Shown: positions 16,074-25,368 of the stretch, piece after piece
How the letters are laid out: each line of letters opens with the position of its first letter
Numbering within the stretch: position 1 is the first letter of the stretch
Assembly (NCBI RefSeq): GCF_000091305.1
Contig: NC_013929.1
Coordinates: 2,108,001-2,172,000 of the forward strand
DNA length: 64,000 bases
From: Streptomyces scabiei 87.22
Lineage (GTDB): Bacteria > Actinomycetota > Actinomycetes > Streptomycetales > Streptomycetaceae
Reading direction: 5' to 3'
Translations under genes and position numbers: made by a program
The notes under the pieces: model-generated
Databases searched by the model: none
What the model saw: the letters and a program-made list of their open reading frames with translations, nothing else
What the model was told of the DNA's origin: nothing

Positions 16074-17726
16074 CTACTGCCTCGGGATCTTGTCCTTCTG
16101 CGTGAGCTTGCCGTCCTTGAAGCAGAAGCGGAAGACGCTCTCCAGTCCCTCGACCATCGCGTACTCGCACGTGGTGCCGGCCGGTGTCGCCGGTCGCTCG
16201 GCCAGGCCCTCTTCGCGGGCGGCCGCGCTGTCCCCGCCCGTCAGCTCGCGCACCCTGTCCTGGGTGTCGCCGGTCCTGATCTGCCGGTAGATCCCTGGCG
16301 AGATGGCGGAGTCGATGCGGTAGTAGACGCTGAAGCCGAGGCCGCCACAGACCACGACGGCGACCGCGGCGAGGCAGGAGAGGGCCGTCCTGGTCCTCCT
16401 CGGCTGCCTCGCCCTCGGTATCTCCCTCGCCCCGGGAGGAGGCATCTGCCGGTCGGCCGGAACGGGCCGGCCGTCGGCCGGGCCGATCGCGCTCGGGCTC
16501 CTGGGGTGCAGGGGAAGCTCGGCGGTGACGATGTGGTCGCCGGTGACCGGGTCCGTGCCGGCGGTGAAGTCGCCGCCGGCCAGCCGGACCCGTTCGCGCA
16601 GGCCGGCCAGTCCGAGGCCGCTGCTGGGCGGCGGGACGGCGGGCGGGCGGGCGGCGTTGCGCACCTGCACGGTGACGGTTTCGGCGTCCACCGTGACGGT
16701 CAGCCGCGTGGGTGCGCCCGGGGCGTGTTTGTGCACGTTGGTCAGGGCTTCGCGCACGATGCGGTTCACCGCTCGACGGGTGCCGGCGTCGGCGTCGGTG
16801 AGGTCGTCGCCGTGCCAGGTGAGGGTGAGGGGCAGGTGCGCGTGCCGGGCCTCGGCGGCCAGGCCGGTGACATCCTCGCGGGTGCCGACCGTCGCATCGG
16901 TGCCGTCGGGGCGTTCGGCACCGTCGAGGCGCAGGATGCCCAGGACGCCGCGGAGTTCGTCGAGTGCGGTCCGGGACGTGGTCCGCAGCAGGTCGGCCTG
17001 CTCGTTGATCTCGGGGGCCACGGTGCGGGTGCGCATCTCCAGGGCCCCGGCGTACAGGACGATCAGGCTGAGCCGGTGCCCGAGGAGATCGTGCATCTCG
17101 CCCGCGATGCGCGCCCGTTCCTGCATGCGGGCCTGCGACTCGCCGAGCAGGTTGGCGTGTTCCAGCAGGGTGTTGCGTTCGTACAGGGCGTCCATGGCGC
17201 GGGCCCGCTCCCCCTGCAGCATGCCGATGGCGCCCGGCAGGACCACCGTCAGCACGGTGATCACGACGTTGAGGCCGGTGTCGCTCGGGTCGGGCGTCGC
17301 CCCGGAAAGGATCCGATCGGCCAGGCCGGCGGCGGTCTGCCATCCGGTGGCGAGCGCCAAGGCGGCCACGGCGCGGCGGGTGTCGGGCACCTGGCGGCCC
17401 ACCGCGTAGGCGAGCAGCACACTCACCGGCCAGAGAGAGGCCGACAGGGTCGTACTCGGCCAGATCAAGGCCACTGTCGTGATGCCGGTCCCCACCAGCA
17501 GCGAGGTGACGGGCCTGGTGAACCGGCAGATCAGGGCGACCGCGGCAGTGAGCAGACCGATCGCCGTGGCGGGCTGCTCCGGCAGGCTGACGACGCCGAC
17601 GACGATTGCCGTGGCGGGCGCGAACAGCCACCACGCCAACAGCGATCGGCCCTGTCCCGAGAGGTACTGCCAGGTCGTCACCAGCTCGGCGGTGACGACC
17701 CGGGCGGGTTTCGTGTGGCCGGCCAC
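16074..17726 (-). CDS. NarL-type sensor histidine kinase with extra C-terminal membrane tail
   Basis: A 550-residue kinase. Residues 20-165 hold about five membrane segments. A HisKA_3 domain follows with the phospho-acceptor His in IAGEMHDLLGHRLSLI, then a HATPase with Asn in REALTNVHKHAPGA and G-box SGLGLAGLRERV. Unusually, the protein continues for about 140 residues past the ATPase: a Pro/Arg-rich linker, a membrane helix (ALSCLAAVAVVVCGGLGF) and a small tail with GTTCEYAMVEG and FRFCFKDGKLTQKDKIP, which would lie outside the cell and has two Cys. GTG at 17726 has GGAGG upstream; an ATG at 17792 lacks an SD. It likely phosphorylates the convergent regulator at 15300. Confidence 0.9.
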   Translation of the reverse strand: MAGHTKPARVVTAELVTTWQYLSGQGRSLLAWWLFAPATAIVVGVVSLPEQPATAIGLLTAAVALICRFTRPVTSLLVGTGITTVALIWPSTTLSASLWPVSVLLAYAVGRQVPDTRRAVAALALATGWQTAAGLADRILSGATPDPSDTGLNVVITVLTVVLPGAIGMLQGERARAMDALYERNTLLEHANLLGESQARMQERARIAGEMHDLLGHRLSLIVLYAGALEMRTRTVAPEINEQADLLRTTSRTALDELRGVLGILRLDGAERPDGTDATVGTREDVTGLAAEARHAHLPLTLTWHGDDLTDADAGTRRAVNRIVREALTNVHKHAPGAPTRLTVTVDAETVTVQVRNAARPPAVPPPSSGLGLAGLRERVRLAGGDFTAGTDPVTGDHIVTAELPLHPRSPSAIGPADGRPVPADRQMPPPGAREIPRARQPRRTRTALSCLAAVAVVVCGGLGFSVYYRIDSAISPGIYRQIRTGDTQDRVRELTGGDSAAAREEGLAERPATPAGTTCEYAMVEGLESVFRFCFKDGKLTQKDKIPRQ

Positions 17727-17974
17727 GGCACCTCCAGGGCGACGACGGGGGTCGACGGGCCGGGCGCCCGCCCGTCCGGTGAGCGCAGCCATGTGCGGGC
17801 CGTACGGGTCGTCCGGGCCGAGGTCACCGGTCGCGGCGGGACTGCGCTGCGGACCGGTGGTCGGTGACCGGCGCCGAGCGTACCCGAGGGCACGGGAGGT
17901 GGTCACCGTGTCCGGGCCCGGCCCGGACCGGTCTCGTTCGAGCGTCGGGCGGGCGCCCCCTGGCGGGCCGTGTG

Positions 17975-19243
17975 TCACCGGACGAACTTGGCCAGTTTGG
18001 TGGTGCTGTTGAGCAGGTACTCCAGCGGTCCCCGGCGGAAGAAGCGCGACCAGACGGTCGCGAACAGGATCGCTCCGGCGATGAATCCGAGCAGCGGCAC
18101 GAAGGTGTCGGTGGCCCCGTCGGGCAGCATGGTGTAGGCCGCGACGTGGGCGACGTAGAGCGTCAGGGACATGCTGCCCACGGCGATCAGCGGGCTCGCC
18201 GCCCGGCGCAGCCACGTCGGCCGGGCCATGGCCACGGTCGCACAGACGATCACGATGATCGCCACGCCGAGGCCGCCGAGGATCTCGAAGGTCGTACCGC
18301 TGTGCGGCTCGGCGCCCAGCAGCGACAGGGCGATGTTCCGGCTGTCCGTGGCCATGTCCTGAATGGCATCGTAGGCCGGCGATCCCGGTCCCAGGTTCTC
18401 GATGGACTGCGGGTCCAGGTTCGCGAACAGCTCCTTCATCTCGGCCTTGCCCTCCAGAAGCGGCGGGTACAGCTTCGCCGTCAGCCAGGCGGTGCCGTAT
18501 CCCAGTGCCATGAGCGCGGTGCCGAGCGCGACCAGCCGGCGCTGCACCGCCCCGGCGGTCAGATCGAGCCGGGCCAGCGCCATGCCCGCGATCACGAACG
18601 GCATCCAGGTGATGGCGGGGTAGTAGCCGTCACGGAGCAGGCTCAGCAGTCCGTCACCGCCGAGCCGGTCGATCGGGTCGTACGTGTTGACGGCCTTCGA
18701 CGCCGCCTCCCCCAGCACCCACCTCATGCCGAACGCCGCCTGCGGACCGATCAGCGCGAGTGCGGCGGCGGTGATCGCGAGGGTCCTGGCCCGCAGTCGT
18801 ATCAGGGGGAGCGCCAGCAGGAAGTACACCCCGTAGAAGGCGAGGATGACCACGATCCCGGTCTTGAGCATCGTGAGCACGGTGCCCAGTGTCAGCAGCA
18901 CCAGGGCACGGATCACGATCCGGGCCCCCGCCTGCCGGCCGGCCAGGCCGGTCTTCGGCTCCCGGCGGCCGGCGATCAGCATCAGTGAGAAACCGGCGAG
19001 GGTGGCGAACAGGATCGACGAGCGGCCCTCGGTCAGTCCCAGCAGCCAGCCGCCGAAGCCGTCCACGTCGTCGGCGGGCGGGGCGACGTGGACGGCGAAC
19101 ATACCGAACACCGCCAGCGCGCGGGCCAGGTCCACGCCGACCAACCGCCCTGCCGACGGCCGCTGTTCGACCACGCCGACGGGCTCGGCCGGTGCCGCGT
19201 GCGGCGGAGGTGACGGGTCGTGCGAGATCTCTGTCTGGGTCAT
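17975..19243 (-). CDS. DUF418-like multi-pass membrane protein
   Basis: A 422-residue integral membrane protein with about ten hydrophobic segments. The N-terminal block RLVGVDLARALAVFGMFAVHV is the signature of the heparan-N-acetyltransferase-like/DUF418 family, and the C-terminal block (SPLIAVGSMSLTLYVAHV and RRGPLEYLLN) matches DUF418. The function of this family in Streptomyces is unknown; acyl transfer across the membrane has been suggested for relatives. The ATG at 19243 lies inside the left arm of the inverted duplication at 19224-19639. Confidence 0.85.
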   Translation of the reverse strand: MTQTEISHDPSPPPHAAPAEPVGVVEQRPSAGRLVGVDLARALAVFGMFAVHVAPPADDVDGFGGWLLGLTEGRSSILFATLAGFSLMLIAGRREPKTGLAGRQAGARIVIRALVLLTLGTVLTMLKTGIVVILAFYGVYFLLALPLIRLRARTLAITAAALALIGPQAAFGMRWVLGEAASKAVNTYDPIDRLGGDGLLSLLRDGYYPAITWMPFVIAGMALARLDLTAGAVQRRLVALGTALMALGYGTAWLTAKLYPPLLEGKAEMKELFANLDPQSIENLGPGSPAYDAIQDMATDSRNIALSLLGAEPHSGTTFEILGGLGVAIIVIVCATVAMARPTWLRRAASPLIAVGSMSLTLYVAHVAAYTMLPDGATDTFVPLLGFIAGAILFATVWSRFFRRGPLEYLLNSTTKLAKFVR

Positions 19244-19639
19244 GCCACCAAGGTCGCCGGTCCGGATGCCCCGACGCGTCTGCCGAGTTTCCGGACCACC
19301 CCCCGCCGAACGACGGAGAGCGCCGAGCCGATCGGCCCTCACCGAGACCGATCGCGGTGCCGCAGGGGTGACCCGGTGGCCCTCGGCCGTCGCGGGCGGG
19401 CGCCCTGTCTCCGGCAGCCGTCGGCTCGGACGCCGGGCTGCGGGAACGCGGTGCGGACACGCCCGGCGGCGGCATCGGCACCAGCACCCACTCCCGCTCC
19501 GGCTGCGGCTCCGGAGTTCCGGGTGGTGCCGGTCGGCTCACCGGGCTCTGCCGATCGGCGGGGACGGTCCGGAAGGTCGGCAGACGCGTCGGTGCGCCCG
19601 GACCGGCGATCTTGGGCGCATGCCTCGGACAGAGAACTC
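19224..19639. repeat. Inverted duplication of the leader and start region of two divergent genes
   Basis: The left arm (about 19224-19312) and the reverse complement of the right arm (about 19551-19639) agree at roughly 84% of positions by hand alignment, including the shared core CGACGCGTCTGCCGA and TCGCCGGTCCGG. Weaker similarity continues about 25 bp inward. Each arm contains the 5' leader, the start codon and the first codons of its gene (MTQTEIS on the left, MPRTENS on the right). The 376 bp between the two starts hold no other gene. Confidence 0.75.
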
Positions 19640-21593
19640 GCGCACCACGTCATTTCCCCGGCGCACGGCGCCGGTCACGTACGCGACCGCGACCGTCGCC
19701 ACCCTGCTGGCCACCCTCCTCACACCGGCGGCGGCGGCCCAGGCCGCCGCCGGCCCGAAAGAGAGCCGGCCGGTCCACTCCTACGCCCGTGCCGTCCGTG
19801 AGTCCGTCTGGGTCGACACCGGACTCGACAGCGACCTCGACGGGAGGAACGACCGCGTGGCCGCCGACATCGTCCGGCCCCGCGAACCCGCCCGGCAGGG
19901 CCGCAAGGTCCCCGTCATCATGGAAGCCAGCCCCTACTACGCCTGTTGCGGGCGCGGCAACGAGAGCCAGAAGAAGACGTACGACAAGCGTGGGCACGTC
20001 GACCGGATGCCGCTGTTCTACGACAACTACTTCGTTCCCCGCGGCTACGCCTTCGTCGGTGTCGACCTCGCCGGCACCAACCGCTCCGACGGCTGCGTCG
20101 ATGTCGGCGGCCGCAACGACATCCGGTCCGCGAAGGCCGTCATCGACTGGCTGAACGGCCGCGCCAGGGCCTACACCAGCCGCCGCGGCGGCACCGCCGT
20201 CGAGGCGAGCTGGACCAACGGCCGCACGGGCATGATCGGCAAGAGCTGGGACGGCACCATCGCCAACGGCGTCGCCGCCACCGGCGTCGAGGGCCTGAAG
20301 ACCATCGTCCCCATCGGCGCCATCTCCTCCTGGTACGACTACTACTTCGCCAAGGGTGCCCCGTTCTCCGCGTTCGGCCCCGACTGGCTGTCCTTCGCAG
20401 TGCAGAGCAACGACGCCTCCAGGCACTGTGCGGCCACGGACCGCAAGCTCATCGACGGGGCCCCGCGCAGCGGTGACTGGACGCCCCTGTGGAGCGAGCG
20501 CGACTACATCAAGGACGCGGCGAAGATACGCGCGAGCGTGTTCCTCGTCCACGGGATGCAGGACCTCAACGTCCGCTCCAAGCACGTCGGGCAGTGGTGG
20601 GACGCACTCGCGAAGCACGGCGTCGAGCGCAAGATCTGGCTCTCCCAGACCGGTCACGTCGACCCCTTCGACTTCCGGCGCGCCGACTGGGTCCGTACCC
20701 TGCACCGCTGGTTCGACCACGAACTCCTCGGCTACGACAACGGCATCGACCGTGAGCCCATGGCCGACATCGAGCGCCACCCCGACCGGTGGGCCACCTC
20801 GAAGCTCTGGCCGCCGCGCGCCACGCACACCGCCACCCTGCACCCGGCCACCGGCAGCCGGCCGGGCGTCGGAACCCTCGGCCCGACCCCGGGCACCGGC
20901 ACCGGCACCGGCACCGGCACCGGCACCGAGACGTTCACCGACGACCGGGCGCGCGGTGAGAACGACTGGGCGGCACGGATCGGCGGCACGACGCCCGAGA
21001 AGGCCGGCTTCGTGACCGAGCCGCTCACCCGTGACCTGCGTCTGGCCGGCTCCTCCAAGGTCACCGTCACTGCCACCCCGACCACCTCGACGGCCCATCT
21101 GTCCGCCGTCCTCGTCGACCTCGGCCCCGCCACCGTCCGGGACTACACCCACAAGGCCGAGGGCATCACCACCCTCACGAACCGCACCTGCTGGGGCAGC
21201 GGCACCAAGCGGGACAGCGCCTGCTTCAAGGCGACCCGGGCGAAGAAGAGGTCCGTCGGCCACACCGTGTTCAGCCGCGGCTGGGCCGACCTCGGCAACC
21301 ACGCCTCCGACCGCAAGGGGGTCCCGCTCACCCCGGGCAGGGCCTGCACCATCACGCTCGACCTCGCGGCCACCGACCATGTCGTCCCCGAGGGCCACCG
21401 CCTGGCCCTGATCCTCGCGGGCACGGACAAGGGCCTCATCGAACCGCCGTCCAGCACCCCCACGCTCACCCTGGACCTGGCCCGTACGTCGGTGCACGTC
21501 CCGCTCGTCGGCGGCGCCGCCGCGTTCGCCCGTGCCACCCGAGCCGCCCGAGGTGGCGCTTCCGCCGCCGGCAGCCCGTCGGACCGGGACTGA
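19620..21593 (+). CDS. Secreted X-Pro dipeptidyl-peptidase (S15/CocE family)
   Basis: A 657-residue exported serine peptidase that removes Xaa-Pro dipeptides. The N-terminus has a signal (basic region, then [20 protein letters not shown]). The S15 alpha/beta-hydrolase domain holds the nucleophile Ser in [17 protein letters not shown], an Asp in [13 protein letters not shown] and His in [10 protein letters not shown]. The C-terminal jelly roll has [20 protein letters not shown] and a (Gly-Thr)6 linker before it. The ATG at 19620 lies in the right arm of the leader duplication; longer frames upstream cross the neighbouring gene. It would work on extracellular or cell-wall-associated peptides. 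Confidence 0.9.
   Translation: MPRTENSRTTSFPRRTAPVTYATATVATLLATLLTPAAAAQAAAGPKESRPVHSYARAVRESVWVDTGLDSDLDGRNDRVAADIVRPREPARQGRKVPVIMEASPYYACCGRGNESQKKTYDKRGHVDRMPLFYDNYFVPRGYAFVGVDLAGTNRSDGCVDVGGRNDIRSAKAVIDWLNGRARAYTSRRGGTAVEASWTNGRTGMIGKSWDGTIANGVAATGVEGLKTIVPIGAISSWYDYYFAKGAPFSAFGPDWLSFAVQSNDASRHCAATDRKLIDGAPRSGDWTPLWSERDYIKDAAKIRASVFLVHGMQDLNVRSKHVGQWWDALAKHGVERKIWLSQTGHVDPFDFRRADWVRTLHRWFDHELLGYDNGIDREPMADIERHPDRWATSKLWPPRATHTATLHPATGSRPGVGTLGPTPGTGTGTGTGTGTETFTDDRARGENDWAARIGGTTPEKAGFVTEPLTRDLRLAGSSKVTVTATPTTSTAHLSAVLVDLGPATVRDYTHKAEGITTLTNRTCWGSGTKRDSACFKATRAKKRSVGHTVFSRGWADLGNHASDRKGVPLTPGRACTITLDLAATDHVVPEGHRLALILAGTDKGLIEPPSSTPTLTLDLARTSVHVPLVGGAAAFARATRAARGGASAAGSPSDRD
20892..20927 (+). 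repeat. Hexanucleotide tandem repeat (GGCACC)6
   Basis: Six perfect tandem copies of GGCACC inside the dipeptidyl-peptidase gene. It encodes an alternating Gly-Thr linker between the catalytic domain and the C-terminal jelly roll. Copy-number change by slippage would keep the frame. Confidence 0.9.
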
Positions 21594-21720
21594 ACCCGTA
21601 CGAGCCCGCTGTCCTTCGCACGGCCCGATCGTGGCCGTACGCTGTCTCCCGGTCTTCCGGCAGGAGGGCCGGGAGCGGGCCGCGTCGCGCTCCCCCCGAC
21701 GTCGCGAAAGCGGTGCTGCC

Positions 21721-22506
21721 GTGAAGGTCCATCACCTCAACTGCGGGACCATGGTCCCGCCGCTCACCGGCGCGCTGGTCTGCCACGTCCTGCTCGTCGA
21801 GGCGCCCGGCGGACTGGTGCTGGTGGACTCCGGGTTCGGGCTGCGTGACGTCGCCGACCCCCGGGGACGGCTGGGGCGGGACCGGCGTCTGCTCAGGCCC
21901 GTGCTGCGGGCCGAGGAGACGGCCGCGCGTCAGGTCGAGGCGCTCGGGTTCCGGCGTGACGACGTCCGGCACGTCGTCGTCACCCACTTCGACCTCGACC
22001 ACATCGGAGGGCTGGCCGACTTCCCCGACGCGCAGGTGCACACGACCGCCGCCGAGGTGCTGGGGTCCATGGTCTCCCCGTCCCGGCGGGAGCGGTCCCG
22101 GTACCGGCCGGTCCAGTGGGCCCACGGCCCGAAGATCGTCGAGCACACCCCGGACGGCGAGGCGTGGCGCGGCTTCGCCGCCGCCCGGGAACTCGACGCC
22201 GTCGCCCCGGGGATCGTCCTGATCTCCCTGCCGGGGCACACCAGGGGGCATGCCTGCGTCGCGGTGGACACCGGGCCCCGCTGGATCCTGCACGCCGGTG
22301 ACGCCTTCTTCCACCGGGCCACGCTCGACGGTCACCCGGTGCCGCGCACCCTCCGCACGGTGGAGACGCTGCTGGCGGACGACCGGGGGCGGGTCCGCGA
22401 CAACCACGCCCGGCTGGCCGAGCTGCACGGGCGCGACGACCCCGGGTTGTCCGTCGTCAACGCGCACGACCCCGTGCTGCTGGAGAGGGCGCGCGCCACG
22501 GCGTGA
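21721..22506 (+). CDS. MBL-fold metallohydrolase
   Basis: A 261-residue metallo-beta-lactamase-fold enzyme. The zinc motif [10 protein letters not shown] (HxDxDH form) lies near residue 84, with further ligands in [11 protein letters not shown] and [10 protein letters not shown]. The DxDH form with no signal peptide suits lactonases or glyoxalase-like hydrolases rather than antibiotic resistance. GTG at 21721 begins right at the first beta-strand ([11 protein letters not shown]); the SD is weak. It follows the dipeptidyl-peptidase by 127 bp and shares no obvious pathway with it. Confidence 0.88.
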   Translation: MKVHHLNCGTMVPPLTGALVCHVLLVEAPGGLVLVDSGFGLRDVADPRGRLGRDRRLLRPVLRAEETAARQVEALGFRRDDVRHVVVTHFDLDHIGGLADFPDAQVHTTAAEVLGSMVSPSRRERSRYRPVQWAHGPKIVEHTPDGEAWRGFAAARELDAVAPGIVLISLPGHTRGHACVAVDTGPRWILHAGDAFFHRATLDGHPVPRTLRTVETLLADDRGRVRDNHARLAELHGRDDPGLSVVNAHDPVLLERARATA

Positions 22507-22558
22507 ACGCCGGCCCGGACGCCCCGCGCGCGAACCGGGCACGACCGGGCGCGGGACG

Positions 22559-23254
22559 TCAGATCCAGCCGTCCAGGGACTTCATGAAACCGTCGAAGTC
22601 GTCGCGGTGGATGGTGTGTCCGGCCCCGGCGACGGTACGCACCTCGAAGCCGGCCGCCCGGAGCCGGTCGGTGTCCTCGGCCCCGACCAGGAAGCTGGGG
22701 TCGGCGAGTTGGACCAGGGAGGGCACGGCGGGGCGCTCGGGGACGAAGCCGGTGAGCGGACGGCCGCCGAGGAAGTGCGCGGAGGCAGCGTCCCAGGCGG
22801 CCAGCGTGGCCATCTCGATGTCGACGTCCTCGGCGTCCCAGCGCGGGTTGAGCGCGACGGTCTGCCCGCGGGTGGCGTGCTTGAAGGAGGCGAAGATCTC
22901 GGGGCCGATGTGCCGGGCGGGGTCGGCCGACGACCAGGCCGGGTCCGAGTAGACCGCCCGCAGGGGCCGCAGCCGCTCCACGGCGAGGGACAGGGTGAGC
23001 CCGCCCAGGGAGTGGCCGAGGGCCAGGTCCGCCTGCCGGGGCAGGGTGTCGACGAGGTCGTCGGCGAAGAGTTGCGGGCTGTACTCACCGCGCGGCGAGG
23101 TGCCGTGGCCGCGCAGGTCGACGGCGATCACCCGGTAGCCGCGTTCCACGAGTGCCGGGGCCACCCGCCGCCAGGTACGGGAGTCGGACATGATGCCGTG
23201 CACGAGCAGAGCCGTCCGGTCGCCCGTGCCCCATCGGCGGGTGTGGAGCAGCAC
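22559..23254 (-). CDS. Alpha/beta hydrolase
   Basis: A 231-residue alpha/beta hydrolase. Oxyanion motif LLVHGIMSDSRTW near residue 16, nucleophile elbow LGHSLGG near 79, acid in FLVGAEDTDR and catalytic His in VAGAGHTIHRDD. GTG start. No signal, so cytoplasmic. The next gene on this strand starts upstream after 123 bp; the substrate is unknown. Confidence 0.85.
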   Translation of the reverse strand: MLLHTRRWGTGDRTALLVHGIMSDSRTWRRVAPALVERGYRVIAVDLRGHGTSPRGEYSPQLFADDLVDTLPRQADLALGHSLGGLTLSLAVERLRPLRAVYSDPAWSSADPARHIGPEIFASFKHATRGQTVALNPRWDAEDVDIEMATLAAWDAASAHFLGGRPLTGFVPERPAVPSLVQLADPSFLVGAEDTDRLRAAGFEVRTVAGAGHTIHRDDFDGFMKSLDGWI

Positions 23255-23377
23255 GTCACACCTTTCGTCCGTCGTCGCCCCAGGTTAGCGCCGTCGGCGG
23301 CTTCCGAAGCCCAACAGCTTTGCGGACAAGCCCTGTTGGGCCGTCGACGACGATGCGGTGTCCGCGGGCGGACGCCG

Positions 23378-24289
23378 TCAGGCGGCGTCGGGGACCGTGG
23401 TGCCGAGGGCGGTGCGCAGGGTGTCGGCCATCAGGGCTATGGCCTCCTTGCCCGCCGGTACCGGGCCGGTGTGGGTGAAGTAGTGGTCGACGCCCTCGAA
23501 CAGGCGGTGGGTGACCGGGACACCCGCGTCCGCGAGGGCCTTGGCGTAGGCGTCGCCCTCGTCGCGCAGTCGGTCGTTCTCGGCGGTGATGACCAGGGCG
23601 GGCGGCAGTCCCGCGAGGTCGTCGGCGAGTCCGGGCGAGACCAGGGGATCGGCGAGGTCGGCCGGGTCGGGGACGTACGCGGCGGTGAAGATCCGCATGA
23701 GCTGGGGGCTGAGCAGCGGCTTGGCGATGCGGGACCGCTTGGTGGCCGGGTCGGCGAGCTGGTCCAGCGGCGCGGAGTCGATGATCTGCAGGCGCGGGGT
23801 GAAGGTGCCCCGGTCGCGGGCCGTACGGCAGATCCCGGCGGTCAGGTTGGCTCCGGCGCTGTGTCCGCCGACGGCGAGCCGGGAGCCGTCCCAGCCGTGC
23901 GCCGGGCCGTTCTCGGCGACCCACTCGGTGACGTCGTAGGCCTGGGTGACGGCGGTGGGGAAGGTCCGCCGGGGCGCGACGGCGTAGTCCACGTTGACGA
24001 CCACGCACCCGGCCGTGGCGGCTATGAAGCGGCAGATGTGGTCGTCCTGCTCGGGGCGGGCCACGACGAAGCCGCCGCCGTGGAAGTTGACGTACACGGG
24101 GGCCGGGCCGGGGGTGCCGGCCGGCGGGCGGTAGACGGTGCAGTCGACCGGTCCGGCGCCGGTCTCCACCCGGAGGGTTTCCGTCCGCTTCGGGACGTCG
24201 GTGAAGCGCAGGTCCTTGTGGACCCGGGTCATGACGCCGCTGAGCAGCAGCTGGACCCCTCTGGCCTGGATTCTGGCACTGAACGGCAT
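23378..24289 (-). CDS. Alpha/beta hydrolase of hormone-sensitive-lipase family
   Basis: A 303-residue esterase/lipase. The HSL motif HGGGF lies near residue 70, nucleophile elbow GGHSAGANL near 141, Asp in ITAENDRLRDEGD and His in FEGVDHYFTH. These enzymes hydrolyse short-chain acyl esters in the cytoplasm. A 15-bp palindrome (24323-24337) stands 34 bp upstream of the start and may be an operator; no regulator gene is adjacent. Confidence 0.9.
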   Translation of the reverse strand: MPFSARIQARGVQLLLSGVMTRVHKDLRFTDVPKRTETLRVETGAGPVDCTVYRPPAGTPGPAPVYVNFHGGGFVVARPEQDDHICRFIAATAGCVVVNVDYAVAPRRTFPTAVTQAYDVTEWVAENGPAHGWDGSRLAVGGHSAGANLTAGICRTARDRGTFTPRLQIIDSAPLDQLADPATKRSRIAKPLLSPQLMRIFTAAYVPDPADLADPLVSPGLADDLAGLPPALVITAENDRLRDEGDAYAKALADAGVPVTHRLFEGVDHYFTHTGPVPAGKEAIALMADTLRTALGTTVPDAA

Positions 24290-24322
24290 GATCGGCCCCG
24301 CCCATCCCTACAACGTTGAATT

Positions 24323-24337
24323 AACAGGATTCCTGTT
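24323..24337. promoter_or_regulatory. 15-bp perfect palindrome upstream of HSL esterase gene
   Basis: AACAGGATTCCTGTT has perfect 7-bp arms about one central base, 34 bp upstream of the esterase start. An 8-bp palindrome (CAACGTTG, 24311-24318) lies between. Position and symmetry suggest a TetR- or MarR-type operator; the binder is unknown. Confidence 0.5.
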
Positions 24338-24441
24338 GATGGGATGATGGCCGCTGATCCTGTTTCGCGCAATGGCCGTGAGGCGGCGAAGAGCGGGGTC
24401 GAGGGAGAGCGGGGGCCGAAAGGCGGCGCGGGGAGCGGGCG

Positions 24442-25275
24442 TCAGCTCTCGGCAGGGGTGGAGCCGGGGTCGGGGGCGAGGAGCACGAAGTCCGCGCCGG
24501 AGGGGTCCAGGCAGACGGCGAGCCGGCCGACGCCCTCCATGTCCGCGGGCCCCATCTGCAGACTGCCGCCGTGTCCGGTGACGGCCGCGACGGCGGCGTC
24601 GCAGTCCGTGACGGCGAAGACGGGGTGCCAGTAGGGCCGTCCGTCCGTCAGCCCGAGGTCCTCCGGGCGGAGTTGCATCACCCCGCCGTGCATCCGCTCC
24701 TCCGGGAGACCGGCGGGCCTGACGAGGTGGTACGTGCCCGAGCCGCCCGGCAGGGGCATGTCGCCGAACTGCCAGCCGAGCACGCCGCCGTAGAACTCCT
24801 TGGCGGCCGCGGCGTCGGTCGTGTACAGCTCGGTCCAGCACAGGGAGCCCGCCTCGTCGGCCAGCTCGAAACCGGCGTTGGCGCCCGGCTGCCAGACGGC
24901 GAACTGGCCGCCGAGGGGGTCGCTGAACTGCGCCATCCGCCCCCACTCGCCGAGGTCCCTCGGCGCCACCCGAACCGTGCCGCCCGCGCGCTCCACGGCC
25001 TGGGTCGTGGCGTCCGCGTCGGTGACGGTGTAGTAGATCATCCAGGCCGGGCGGGCGCCCTTCTCGGTGAGCGCGCCTAGCCCGGCGACGACCTTGCCGT
25101 CCTTGCGGAACATGCCCCCTTCGCCCTCCATGCCCTCGTCCCCCTCCCCGCCGCCGCCCATGGGCTCGTACTCCCAGCCGAGCACGGATCGGTAGAAGGC
25201 CGCGGCGGCCGGTACGTCGGGGACGCCGAGGTCGAGCCAGCAGGGGGAGCCGGGGGTGAGGTCGGTGGTGATCAC
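24442..25275 (-). CDS. VOC-family (glyoxalase-like) two-domain protein
   Basis: A 277-residue protein of two tandem VOC folds. The first begins CWLDLGVPDVPAAAAFY, the second CWTELYTTDAAAAKEFY; both end in a metal-type Glu/His region. The whole reads like the CFP-30B / glyoxalase-bleomycin-resistance family of actinobacteria, whose members bind metals or small hydrophobic molecules. A Gly/Glu/Met-rich insertion (GGGGEGDEGMEGEGG) breaks the first domain. GTG at 25275 has AAGGGG upstream. Confidence 0.85.
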   Translation of the reverse strand: MITTDLTPGSPCWLDLGVPDVPAAAAFYRSVLGWEYEPMGGGGEGDEGMEGEGGMFRKDGKVVAGLGALTEKGARPAWMIYYTVTDADATTQAVERAGGTVRVAPRDLGEWGRMAQFSDPLGGQFAVWQPGANAGFELADEAGSLCWTELYTTDAAAAKEFYGGVLGWQFGDMPLPGGSGTYHLVRPAGLPEERMHGGVMQLRPEDLGLTDGRPYWHPVFAVTDCDAAVAAVTGHGGSLQMGPADMEGVGRLAVCLDPSGADFVLLAPDPGSTPAES

Positions 25276-25368
25276 GGGATGCCCCTTCGCGTTCGCGGAT
25301 CCGGTGATCTCAGCCTGACACCCGCCCCGCACGACCGCGCGTCGGCGGCGGGGCGCGGCGCGAAACCC

